DNA of 64,000 bases, from the NCBI GenBank assembly GCA_013373375.1, contig JABXHY010000030.1:1-64000 (forward strand), in the 5' to 3' direction. The notes under the pieces are model-generated. The model saw only the letters and a program-made list of their open reading frames with translations. It did not search any database and was not told the origin of the DNA. Position 1 is the stretch's first letter. Each line of letters begins with the position of its first letter. Below are positions 37,182-45,583 of the stretch, piece after piece. Source of the DNA: Gammaproteobacteria bacterium. GTDB taxonomy: Bacteria > Pseudomonadota > Gammaproteobacteria > Enterobacterales > Kangiellaceae. A program made the translations under genes and the position numbers.

Positions 37182-39236
37182 TCACCAGTTTACATTAAAG
37201 TTGATCCACCACTGCCTTCCTGTCGCAGGAATATCATAAACCGGATAAAGTAAATTTAAGTAATCACTGGATAAGTCGGATGGAAATGCGATATGTTGAT
37301 ATTGCTTATCGAAAAGGTTTTTAACCGAAAAATCAATCGCAAGACCTTCAGTCACCATAAAGTCACCGACTTTTAAATTGATTAATGTGTAGGATTGTAG
37401 AGCGTCGGCCGTCTCAATTGGATTAAGACGATCACCAAAGTGCTTGAGCTCCATTGAAACATGCCAAGAATCGGAAATTTGATGTGAACTACCAAGCTTT
37501 ACATATTGTCTGGGTGAAAAAGGAACACGAGTGCTATCAACTTGATTAGTGACATGCCCATAACTCACACTTGCAAACGCTCGCCAACTGTCTCCCCTAT
37601 AATTTAAATCCAACTCAATACCGACACCTTCTATACCCGGACTATTAACAAAAGTCTCAGTATCATCGGTCCTGATTGTGTTCTCTGTTTCATAAAAGTA
37701 AATCGAAGAATGAAATTGCCAGTTCTGACGCAAAGTTTTATCAAGAGTAATCTCGTAAGTTTGTATCGTTTCAGGTACTAATGCCTGATTGCCGTCTATG
37801 AAAAAACCGCCATTGAGCTCCCAACTGTTTGGTGCTCGAAACGATTCACCATATAGAAGTCTTATGACAGAATCTGACTGATAATTGTAAGAGAATGCCG
37901 TGCGGAAGCTGTAATAACGCCCTACTGTTTCATAGTCATCAAAATGAACTCCAACATCCAATCTTAGTTCTGGATAAAAACGAATTTCATGACTAAAAAA
38001 TCCGCTTCTAATGGTTTCATTTGGATCAACAACTAAATCGATATTAACCTGCTGCAAAGGATCGTTCTCAGAGCGATAGATAAAGTCATAATTACGATAC
38101 GACTTATACTCAAATCCATAAATAGTTCGACTGTGCGGGTTCCAGTTAGTATCTGCGATTAACTCAAAGCCATAAGAGCTACTGTGAATTTTATTCAATT
38201 CAGACGGATAATTAGGCCCAAGCACTTCCATGGTGTCTTGTAGATATTCGTATCGACCGTAAAATTGATAAGAATCATAGTAAACTCGTCCATTAAAACT
38301 AAGATTATCCGTTGTTTTTTTATCGAACCCTAATTCTAAATGTTGGTTTTGATCTTCAAAAAAGGTATCGTTTTGATCAATTCGACCACCAAAAATTCCA
38401 GTAGGAACATATTTTCGTCTATTATGATGGAAAAGCTGAACGTAAAGATTGTCGTTACTCAAGCGTGAGGTAAACACTTCTTTTGTTCCACGATTTCCTT
38501 TACCAGCAACGCGGCCTCGAGTTGGGTAGTCGTTATTATTGTATTCATCAAGGAAAATGGATTCTTCCATACCTTGTTGTACGGCGATTTGCGTGGAAAG
38601 ATTCCAATCGTCCCACTCATAGATGGCTTGTCCATGTAATTTGAAATCGTTGAAACTACCAACTGCCCCACCGTAAAAGCTGCGATCTTTACGAGTAACA
38701 ACATTAATAACGGCATACATTGCATTAGTTCCATAAACGGCTGAACCGGGGCCCCTCACTACTTCTACTCGCTCAATATGATTGACATCAACTGTCGCTA
38801 ACTGACCATTAAAATAACCGAAATTTTCAACTACGCTATGTCCGTTAAGTAATAATAGTATGCGCGAATTGGGATCATTCGACTGATAAGCTCCACGGGT
38901 AATTATAAAATTGTATACACGATCACTAGAAACCATGAAGCCAGCGAGAGAATCAATAATTTCACTTAGTGACCGCCAACCAAAAAGATCAATGTCTTCT
39001 TTCGTCACTACTGTTATGTACGCAGCGGTATCTTTAATATTTTCTTTGGATTTTTTTGCGGATGTCACCTCTATGTTTAATAACTGTTCGAGGTCCAGAT
39101 TAAATAAGTTTTCCGAATGTTCTGAATTTACTGCATGTAAACTCGAGCTGATAGGTACAATGATAAACAGTCCAGCGATTAATAAGCCGGCTTTTCGTTG
39201 TTTCAATTTATCATTGAATCCAAGTTTAAATTTCAT
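37182..39236 (-). CDS. TonB-dependent outer membrane receptor
   Basis: This outer-membrane receptor of about 684 aa has a signal region (hydrophobic segment LLIAGLFIIVPISSSLHA). A plug domain follows, with a TonB-box-like start LEQLLNIEVTSAKKSKENI, the motif DLFGWRSLSEIIDSLAGFMV and the conserved end HIERVEVVRGPGSAVYGTNA. A 22-strand barrel then ends in INFNVNW with a terminal aromatic residue. The barrel shows the C-terminal signature YTLINLKVGDF. The substrate is not evident; similarity is of the vitamin B12/colicin-receptor type. An earlier TTG (39254) is possible. No transporter or Fur-like gene is adjacent. Confidence 0.92.
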   Translation of the reverse strand: MKFKLGFNDKLKQRKAGLLIAGLFIIVPISSSLHAVNSEHSENLFNLDLEQLLNIEVTSAKKSKENIKDTAAYITVVTKEDIDLFGWRSLSEIIDSLAGFMVSSDRVYNFIITRGAYQSNDPNSRILLLLNGHSVVENFGYFNGQLATVDVNHIERVEVVRGPGSAVYGTNAMYAVINVVTRKDRSFYGGAVGSFNDFKLHGQAIYEWDDWNLSTQIAVQQGMEESIFLDEYNNNDYPTRGRVAGKGNRGTKEVFTSRLSNDNLYVQLFHHNRRKYVPTGIFGGRIDQNDTFFEDQNQHLELGFDKKTTDNLSFNGRVYYDSYQFYGRYEYLQDTMEVLGPNYPSELNKIHSSSYGFELIADTNWNPHSRTIYGFEYKSYRNYDFIYRSENDPLQQVNIDLVVDPNETIRSGFFSHEIRFYPELRLDVGVHFDDYETVGRYYSFRTAFSYNYQSDSVIRLLYGESFRAPNSWELNGGFFIDGNQALVPETIQTYEITLDKTLRQNWQFHSSIYFYETENTIRTDDTETFVNSPGIEGVGIELDLNYRGDSWRAFASVSYGHVTNQVDSTRVPFSPRQYVKLGSSHQISDSWHVSMELKHFGDRLNPIETADALQSYTLINLKVGDFMVTEGLAIDFSVKNLFDKQYQHIAFPSDLSSDYLNLLYPVYDIPATGRQWWINFNVNW

Positions 39237-39263
39237 ACAAACATTGTCACTCAACTCAAAATA

Positions 39264-39515
39264 TTAAGCCTTTTTAATCACTCGAATAGCAAATATGAGA
39301 ATAATCGCCCCGACAGTAGCGGTAATAATCGAACCTAATAAACCACCCGCTTGAATACCAAGTGTGCCGAATACGACTCCACCCACAACCGCACCTATAA
39401 TTCCGACGATTATATTGCCAACCAGCCCAAAACCGCCGCCTTTCAGTAAAGTCCCTGCAAGCCAACCAGCAATAGCACCAATTGCAAGAAAAATAAGCAG
39501 TTCGGTTATATTCAT
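39264..39515 (-). CDS. GlsB/YeaQ/YmgE family stress-response membrane protein
   Basis: This 83-aa, three-helix membrane protein is rich in glycine, with the family pattern AGWLAGTLLKGGGFGLVGNIIVGIIGAVVGG split over helices 1-2 and a final helix GAIILIFAIRVIKKA. It was formerly called transglycosylase-associated protein; it is associated with stress responses, but the mechanism is unknown. It lies just upstream of the TonB receptor on the same strand (27 bp), so it may share a transcript with it. Confidence 0.92.
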   Translation of the reverse strand: MNITELLIFLAIGAIAGWLAGTLLKGGGFGLVGNIIVGIIGAVVGGVVFGTLGIQAGGLLGSIITATVGAIILIFAIRVIKKA

Positions 39516-39582
39516 TTCAGTTCTCCCAATATTATTTTAATTTAGCTCAATTTTGGTCGATTTAATTGCTCAGAACGACCAA

Positions 39583-40644
39583 CTAAATCTCGCTTAATGC
39601 CTCTAATTCTTCTTTAAATTTAGCACTTCGAACTTTTACATTGTTTCTACCATTTGACTTAGCAGAGTACAGCGCTTGATCAGCATTTGAGAGCAATATT
39701 TCTGCATCAGCAATACTATCAGAAGAATCAATAGCGGATACGCCAAAACTGCAAGTGAGTTTTAATTGTGTCGTATTCAGTTCAAACGTATACTGTTCGA
39801 CAGCGCTACGAATCCTCTCTGCCACATGCAAACCGCCTTTTTCAGAAGAGTTCGTCAGTACAATTACAAACTCTTCGCCGCCAAAACGAGCAACCCAGTC
39901 GGTATCGGCACGAATATTGTCATTTACAATGTTTACAAAGCTTTTTAATACCGCATCGCCACTACTGTGACCATAGGTGTCGTTTACTAATTTAAAGTGA
40001 TCAATATCTGCAAAAATAACGGCGATTGGATAATCAATTCTAGAGCATCTTAAAATTTCTTTTGGCAGTTGACGATCGAGATACAGTCGATTAAAGCACC
40101 CGGTTAAAGGATCTTCAATGGACAACTTTTTTACTTTTCTGTGCATCATTAAAAAACGGCTTACCAGGTTATATCCCATGAAAGCAAAAATAGAAAAGTA
40201 AATTGTAAGGTAAAACATTATGGTGAATTGCGTGGTTTGATTTATTGAAATCAAAGAATCAACAAACAGTGAGAATCCACCGAAAACGACCACTAAAAAC
40301 AAAGCCGCAATAGATAACAGTAACCGAAATGAACCAACAAAAATTGAGTTAGCAATTAGAACGATAGCAACAGAAAAAATAACCCACTGATTGGGAACTA
40401 GTAAACATATGCATCCTGTTAAAACACAATCAAGGTGCATATTGAGCAGTTCTTGTCTTTTAGTCGGAACAAGTGCCGCGAGCCATATTGCTATAAATGG
40501 CCAAAGTAACCCACCAATTAAAATAACCACGGCGGGCAACTGAAATAATTCGTTTTTTAGAACAAGCCATGCAAAAAACAGATAGCTGTAAGCCGCTAGA
40601 ATTCGCGGAAAAAAATTAATTTTTGCTAATGGATGAAGTTTCAT
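39583..40644 (-). CDS. MASE2-GGDEF membrane diguanylate cyclase
   Basis: This 353-aa protein has an N-terminal MASE2-like membrane sensor (several helices in residues 10-165, with the LLWPFIAIWLAALVP stretch and a following LLNMHLDC), as in E. coli DgcC. A GGDEF domain covers about 175-340, with intact active motif RFGGEEF. The I-site position reads ADTD with the Arg one residue too early, so product inhibition may be lost. It is predicted to make c-di-GMP at the membrane, typically for cellulose or matrix control. No cellulose genes are in view. Confidence 0.9.
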   Translation of the reverse strand: MKLHPLAKINFFPRILAAYSYLFFAWLVLKNELFQLPAVVILIGGLLWPFIAIWLAALVPTKRQELLNMHLDCVLTGCICLLVPNQWVIFSVAIVLIANSIFVGSFRLLLSIAALFLVVVFGGFSLFVDSLISINQTTQFTIMFYLTIYFSIFAFMGYNLVSRFLMMHRKVKKLSIEDPLTGCFNRLYLDRQLPKEILRCSRIDYPIAVIFADIDHFKLVNDTYGHSSGDAVLKSFVNIVNDNIRADTDWVARFGGEEFVIVLTNSSEKGGLHVAERIRSAVEQYTFELNTTQLKLTCSFGVSAIDSSDSIADAEILLSNADQALYSAKSNGRNNVKVRSAKFKEELEALSEI

Positions 40645-40963
40645 TCTATTTTATTTAGCGGCTATTTCACTCAAAAAGTTAAACTAACTACTTACTGGCT
40701 CAACTTTGATTAAAATGATCTTTTTTCCTTTTATGCTTTTTTATAAAAACTTATTTTTGTAACATTATGGCTACGCAATACTTAATAAGACTCATAACAT
40801 CAATTTGTGTAAGTCACGAAAACCTTTAAACTAACTCGACTCACCTTAGCTTAGCAGCTTCTCAAAATGAGAACCACAAATGTAAATATGACAAATCTGT
40901 GTATTTTTAACTCAACTCCTGCTAAACCCACAACTAGTAATATATTGCAACAAAGGTAACATC
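40645..40963. other. Gene-free divergent promoter region
   Basis: About 320 bp lie between the MASE2 cyclase (minus) and the barrel pseudogene (plus). A perfect short inverted repeat TTCTCA-AAA-TGAGAA (40859-40873) lies about 90 bp before the pseudogene start. Nothing else is recognisable. Confidence 0.4.
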
Positions 40964-41671
40964 ATGCGAAATAGCATCTTAATTGCCTTAATCTCGTCAC
41001 TTCCCATACATTCGTTTGCAATTCAACCGTCAGAGAATACGCTTAAATTTAGCATAGGTCATTGACCAAGTGCACATAAAAACTCTTTATCTGGTTTTGT
41101 GGAAACGGATGGAGAAACAAGAGCTTATAACTTAAACCTGTCATACCTATATACGCCTTATATAGCCGTGGAGACTGGGTTTATTGATTTTGGAAGATCA
41201 AATAATCAAAACGCCGACACTTTCGCTCGGAACTATCTATTTAAGAGGTCCTACAGTCCGGTTTATTTAGGTGTTATTGCTAATTCAACAGAATCTTCAG
41301 GCTTCACCTTTTCTGGTTCTATCAATACGGGAAACTTATTTGAAGAGATTCAGCTATTCGCTTGAGTTGGAGTAATGAAATGGAATTTAACTCAAAACAT
41401 TGAAGGGCCTATCGATAGCTTGAATGATGGTACCATTTTTTACAGTGGACGTTATAAAAACTCAGGAACGGATCCTTTTTATTCGATAGGCGTAAATTAT
41501 TCGATTAACTCAAATCTATTATTAGATCTGAATCACCAAAAATACGATATGAGTTATAAGGATAGTATTGAAGTATCATTGGCTGAGCAAGGAGACGCAA
41601 TAATAGAAGGTCAGCAGCAATTTGAGCAAAATATGGATATGACAACCTTCGAGTTATCTTATTTGTTTTAA
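40964..41671 (+). pseudogene. Outer-membrane beta-barrel protein gene with two in-frame TGA stops
   Basis: One continuous frame of 235 codons runs from ATG 40964 to TAA 41671, interrupted only by TGA at 41063-41065 (after SIGH) and 41363-41365 (after IQLFA). There is no frameshift. It has a signal peptide ending SFA; barrel strands such as YNLNLSYLYTPYIAVETGFI, VGVMKWNLTQN and FYSIGVNYSINSNLLLDLNHQ; and a terminal LSYLF. The pattern resembles the OmpA N-terminal barrel family (OmpA-like/OprF-like, no peptidoglycan domain). Two nonsense changes in an otherwise preserved frame suggest recent decay. GCAAAGGTAAC precedes the ATG. Confidence 0.82.
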
Positions 41672-41881
41672 AAACGCCAACGATTGTTCATCGAATTGAT
41701 ATCTCAGCAAGAAGCTTTTATCTGGAAATTAACTAGCAACAATAGCTGGTGCGTAGAGAATATTGGAAATTATTACAACAGATTATCGTAACAATACTTC
41801 TTTAAAAGTAATTCCTTAAAAATATTCTTTAAATGTATTACTTTAACTGGATTGATTTACCAGTTTTACCCAAACGTTTAT

Positions 41882-43150
41882 CTATACCGACAGTTTAGGT
41901 ATGTCAGCCCAATCCGACATGTAATTTTGTGAGCGCCATTGTGATTTGGCCTCAGATGCGCAGTTTAGGTCCTCTCCTCCAAAGCGTATCGTCGACTTTC
42001 CAAATTTAGCGTTTAAAGCGTCTAGTACATTCATCGTTTTTTCGGACTGTTTTGTCTTTTCATCATTACAGAACAAGTCTGATTGCTGTTGAGATTTTGG
42101 GGTAATGCTACTTAAGACACAGCCAGCTTTCGCATAACGAAATCCTTTTCGATAAGTCTCATCGAATATTTTATGGGCTAACTTTAAAAACTCTCGAGTA
42201 TCGTCAGTTGCAGTGCTCAAGGGCAAAGACTCAGAAACAGAGTATTCTGATTCTGCAGTGTTAAACCGACTGGTACGATAAAATAAAGAAAAGTATTGAG
42301 CTACTGCATTTTGTTTTCTCAACTTTTTACAGGCATTCGAAACATGTCGGGTAATAGCAGAAAACAGTATGTGTTTGTCATCGGTTTTTGTTCCGATACT
42401 TTTGGACGATATAATCTGTCGGTTAGTGTCGATATCAGATTCCCACTCGACACTTTCAATGCCTTGTAATTCCGCAACCGTTCTTGCAATAACAACATTA
42501 AACTGTTTTCGAACCTTTTCGGGATCCATTTGTGACAATTGATAAGCGTTTTTAATCTTCATAGATTCAAAATGTCGAGTCATCTGTTTTCCCACTCCCC
42601 ATACCTCTCCAACTGGCATCATAGACAACATTTTTGCGCGTCTTTCAGGTTGTTGATAAATAGAAACAACACCTTTAAATGCAGGAAAATGCTTGGTTGC
42701 CCAGTTAGCTGCTTTCGCTAATGTTTTAGTTTCAGCAACTCCAACTCCCACGGGCATCCGAGTATGACGATAGACAATATTGCGAATATACTGACCGTAC
42801 GCAGTTAAATCAGAACTAATCCCTGTTAGATCTAAAAAGGATTCATCAATACTATAGGGTACAACATCAAATGCGAGTGTTTCCAACACAGAGACAATTC
42901 GTTCACTCAAATTAGCGTAAAGCGGAAAGTTTGCACTTCGAACAATGAGTCCCTGCTTGACCAGATGCTGAAATTGAAAAAATGGCTGCCCCATTTTGAC
43001 GCCCATCCGTTTTGCTTCAGCTGATCTGGCGATTGCGCATCCATCATTATTCGAGAGCACAACCACAGGTTTACCCATTATAAGAGGATCGAACACCTGT
43101 TCTGAACTTGCAAAACAGTTATTGACGTCACAAAGAGCGATGACTTTCAA
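41882..43150 (-). CDS. umuC: DNA polymerase V catalytic subunit UmuC
   Basis: This Y-family translesion polymerase is 422 aa, as in E. coli. The catalytic acidic residues are visible in LCDVNNCFASSEQ at the N-terminus and YSIDESFLDL near residue 100. The helix-hairpin-helix/little-finger region follows, and the C-terminus ends in the UmuC-typical domain (SKSIGTKTDDKHILFSAITRHVSNA and onward). It needs UmuD' and RecA for activity. The start lies 2 bp after the umuD stop, so the genes are one operon. Confidence 0.96.
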   Translation of the reverse strand: MKVIALCDVNNCFASSEQVFDPLIMGKPVVVLSNNDGCAIARSAEAKRMGVKMGQPFFQFQHLVKQGLIVRSANFPLYANLSERIVSVLETLAFDVVPYSIDESFLDLTGISSDLTAYGQYIRNIVYRHTRMPVGVGVAETKTLAKAANWATKHFPAFKGVVSIYQQPERRAKMLSMMPVGEVWGVGKQMTRHFESMKIKNAYQLSQMDPEKVRKQFNVVIARTVAELQGIESVEWESDIDTNRQIISSKSIGTKTDDKHILFSAITRHVSNACKKLRKQNAVAQYFSLFYRTSRFNTAESEYSVSESLPLSTATDDTREFLKLAHKIFDETYRKGFRYAKAGCVLSSITPKSQQQSDLFCNDEKTKQSEKTMNVLDALNAKFGKSTIRFGGEDLNCASEAKSQWRSQNYMSDWADIPKLSV

Positions 43151-43152
43151 AT

Positions 43153-43518
43153 TTAATCACACCTGAGTTGTTGCACTATTGCAGTTACAACACCCCATAA
43201 TTCAATTGAATCTGTTAATTCTGTTGTTTTATTATTCGATAATTGAGTAAGGTAGATTGAATTGCAGTTTTTTCCGAACTCCCTCATTGCAAAAGAGCCG
43301 TCTTCTACAATCACAACAAGATCGCCATTTTTTGGATCAAGTGATCGATCAACTATCGCAATATTCCCTTGTTTGATATGAGCATCGGCTAAATTACCGT
43401 CAATTTGCATAAAATAAGTTGCGGTCGGCCGTTTAATTAACAGTTGATCTAGTGATAGGCTTTCAGTTCGGTGTTGTTCATAAACTCCGGCAAAGCCTGT
43501 TGGAAGGACTTTAGACAT
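43153..43518 (-). CDS. umuD: UmuD-like subunit lacking the self-cleavage machinery
   Basis: This LexA-like S24-fold protein (121 aa) is encoded directly before umuC. It aligns with E. coli UmuD from Gly25 on: the TGFAGVYEQHR start corresponds to CGFPSPAADYVEQR, and LDQLLIKRPTATYF is strongly conserved. The cleavage-site Cys is Thr7, the catalytic Ser60 region GDSM reads GNLA with one residue missing, and the Lys97 position is Arg79. The cleavable 24-residue arm is absent. The length matches UmuD' (115 aa) rather than UmuD (139). It should therefore act as ready-made UmuD'. A GTG two codons upstream (43524) is an alternative start. Confidence 0.88.
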   Translation of the reverse strand: MSKVLPTGFAGVYEQHRTESLSLDQLLIKRPTATYFMQIDGNLADAHIKQGNIAIVDRSLDPKNGDLVVIVEDGSFAMREFGKNCNSIYLTQLSNNKTTELTDSIELWGVVTAIVQQLRCD

Positions 43519-43521
43519 ACG

Positions 43522-43551
43522 CACTACAACTACTTATTTAAGTAGCTGTAG
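43522..43551. promoter_or_regulatory. 30-bp near-perfect inverted repeat abutting the umuD start
   Basis: ACTACA (43522-43527) pairs with TGTAGT (43546-43551), and CTACTTA (43529-43535) pairs with TAAGTAG (43538-43544), leaving only the two flanking single bases and the central TT unpaired. It begins three bases upstream of the umuD ATG, overlapping the ribosome binding region. It does not contain the E. coli LexA consensus CTGT-N8-ACAG. It is either an operator of a different repressor type or a hairpin that masks the start in mRNA. Confidence 0.6.
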
Positions 43552-43610
43552 TCTAATCAATTTGATTTTTAAGTGCAATAACCCTACGGAAAGATAAGCT
43601 TTTAAACTAC

Positions 43611-43799
43611 TTAGGCCGCAACAAAGTGGTTAGAAACCAGTGCAACATAAACTTCAACTCCCTCTTCAGCTTGAGATCGAGAAATATAAGGCCCCATCAC
43701 TTCGCCTTCGCGAGTACGGAACCACCATTTATTATTGAATGGCACGATTCGCTTATATCGCTTAAAGGATGCGTTGCCCATATCTTGAACTCTAGTCAT
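43611..43799 (-). CDS. DUF6316-like small protein
   Basis: This 62-aa protein shows a compact beta-rich motif WWFRTREGEVMGPYISRSQAEEG, close to the DUF6316 family of small gammaproteobacterial proteins, in which a Trp-Phe-Arg-Thr-Arg-Glu-Gly core and a GP(Y/F)xSRxxAE helix are conserved. The fold recalls GYF-like or SPOR-like mini-domains. There is no signal peptide. It precedes umuD on the same strand by about 90 bp, but the palindrome between them suggests separate transcription. Function is unknown. Confidence 0.65.
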   Translation of the reverse strand: MTRVQDMGNASFKRYKRIVPFNNKWWFRTREGEVMGPYISRSQAEEGVEVYVALVSNHFVAA

Positions 43800-44022
43800 T
43801 TTCTAATTGCTCCCACTTCATTATTATGGATTTAGTATAAAATATGACCAAAGATTCCGCTTCTCACATATTCTGGCTTTAAATGTAAGCAAACTCTGAA
43901 AGATATTGCTAACTTGTGAGCAATTCGCCACTAAATATCTCTCGATGATATTTATATCAATATCTATTGGCTTTACAGGTCCAACTGAAACTTGAGTCTA
44001 CAATCGCGCTTGAATTTATAGA

Positions 44023-44054
44023 GTAAGAAAAAGGCGCCTTATTTAGGCGCCTTT
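44023..44054 (-). terminator. Strong rho-independent terminator after the SGNH hydrolase gene
   Basis: A perfect 10-bp stem (AAAGGCGCCT 44030-44039 with AGGCGCCTTT 44045-44054) with a 5-base loop. On the minus strand it is followed by TTTCTTA. It lies 44 bp after the minus-strand stop at 44098. The remaining intergenic sequence to 43799 shows no gene. Confidence 0.85.
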
Positions 44055-44097
44055 ATATTCCAAGCGTTATGTTTTAACGGTTAAACTCATGAAAATT

Positions 44098-45297
44098 TTA
44101 GTAAGCAAAAACATCCATACTGGCAGGACCACTGGAAAATGGCGCCGCCAAGGTTACTTTAGTCGCAGTTACCTGGCTTCCAGCTTTTAATCCACCAGTA
44201 CAGAAAGATAATGAGCGATGACCATCGACATTCCAATCTGGCCAGAAGTAACATGTTCCTTTACCGGATACTCCTAGTGTTACTAAACCGAATCGACTTT
44301 CGTTTTGAATGGATATATTCGCTGGCACGATCATTTCGCGATTAACTTCGTTGCTGCCCGAAACAATACTTACTCGAACCGGCTGTTCAAAAGCACCACT
44401 TTCCGATGACATATTCAATTTTTCTTTTAATTGATCAATTGCATTAGGTCCATCGCAAAACCGCCCTTCCCAAAAAGGAAAAGTCGGAAAACCAAAGCCT
44501 GCAGCTCGTTTGATGGTATTTGAAAAACTACCAGTATCACTAAAGGAATCACCAAGCACTACCAGCCGGTTTACTTGAACATTAGCAAGTTTTGACGCAG
44601 CAAGTTCAGCTATTTTTTTTGCCGCAGCAGTAGAAAAATGAACATCGTCAGCGTACATGTATTGCTCACAGGGAATACCTCGAGGCAAACCATGGAAAAA
44701 GCAAGCGTTACTAATATTGCTAAACTCACCACTTTGCTCCATTTGGGAGAATAATGACTGAACGTCCAAATCGATCACTAATGCATCAGAGTATTCTGAT
44801 TTGAATTCACTTATTGCTATTTTTAATGCTTCGTTATGCTGCAACGTTAACTGGTTAATTGAGTCTTGTATTTCCAGCTCTTTGTTAAATTTTGGAGTAT
44901 TACCTAGTAACATCAAATTCGGAATAACGAAGGTACGCGCATCTAAATTTTTGTACAGGCGAATCATTTTTGCCTTTAATTCAGTTGCAGCAAGTGTGGG
45001 CTCGATATTTCCTGTTTCGGCAGCGATTAAAATATTATTGGTGCCAGCCCAAATCCAAAACACATCATTGCGATTAACGTTACTTAAAACGGCTTCAGAG
45101 AAGTCGATTTGCTGAGAAAGGCCAACCAGCTCTAAACCAATCGATCCAGCTAAATCGTCAAGGATCGGAGCAACCATCGCAGTCGCATTTTCTGAATTTG
45201 TCGTCGCACCACCAAATGCAAAGTTTAATGAATCATTTGACTCTGCTAATGCTGTAAAACTTGCGACTAATATCGCAAGTGCGGTTATTAATTTCAT
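44098..45297 (-). CDS. Secreted SGNH/GDSL lipase-acyltransferase with circularly permuted catalytic blocks
   Basis: This 399-aa exported protein has a signal peptide of about 19 residues ending ALA. All four SGNH blocks are present but rotated. The oxyanion Gly block (NFAFGGATT, 25-33), the Asn block (WIWAGTNNIL, 81-90) and the catalytic Asp-His (YADDVHFSTAAAKKI, 215-229) come first. The nucleophile block (VVLGDSFSDTG, 246-256, Ser251) and the following FPFWEGRFCDGPNAIDQL (273-290) come afterwards. In ordinary relatives (PlaA/GCAT/thermolabile hemolysin type) the nucleophile block is N-terminal. The Cys pair 199/210 before the His block is family-typical. A C-terminal beta-rich domain of about 100 residues has Cys349/Cys366. 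AAGGAGAGG before the ATG supports the start. A terminator follows. Confidence 0.85.
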   Translation of the reverse strand: MKLITALAILVASFTALAESNDSLNFAFGGATTNSENATAMVAPILDDLAGSIGLELVGLSQQIDFSEAVLSNVNRNDVFWIWAGTNNILIAAETGNIEPTLAATELKAKMIRLYKNLDARTFVIPNLMLLGNTPKFNKELEIQDSINQLTLQHNEALKIAISEFKSEYSDALVIDLDVQSLFSQMEQSGEFSNISNACFFHGLPRGIPCEQYMYADDVHFSTAAAKKIAELAASKLANVQVNRLVVLGDSFSDTGSFSNTIKRAAGFGFPTFPFWEGRFCDGPNAIDQLKEKLNMSSESGAFEQPVRVSIVSGSNEVNREMIVPANISIQNESRFGLVTLGVSGKGTCYFWPDWNVDGHRSLSFCTGGLKAGSQVTATKVTLAAPFSSGPASMDVFAY

Positions 45298-45583
45298 TAC
45301 ACCTCTCCTTTAATTATTTCTGCTTTTAGAGTTGTAATAAGGCAAAGCATTTCCGTTGAATAAATTATTCATCGAAAGCCCTATCAGGATTTTGAACGCG
45401 GACGATTGTATTAAGGATTTAGAAACTGTAAAGGGGGGCTAAGCCAATTATGAGACTTATGGTTAAGCAATGGTGTTTTATGAAATTTGCTGCCTAGAAG
45501 CAAGTTTTATAATGGTTGAGATTGGATGATCTGAAAAAAGTATAACTATCAATGGAAAATTTGAGTTTGCTCCAAAACCATGT

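Noticed and set aside
40964-41671. Recoding of TGA as Trp or selenocysteine in the barrel gene
   Set aside because: TGA serves as a normal stop in this window (for example the mrpB/mrpC ATGA overlap), and no selenocysteine insertion hairpin is evident after the codons; nonsense decay is simpler.
43522-43551. Classical SOS (LexA) box before umuD
   Set aside because: The palindrome lacks CTGT-N8-ACAG; it is reported as an unassigned inverted repeat.
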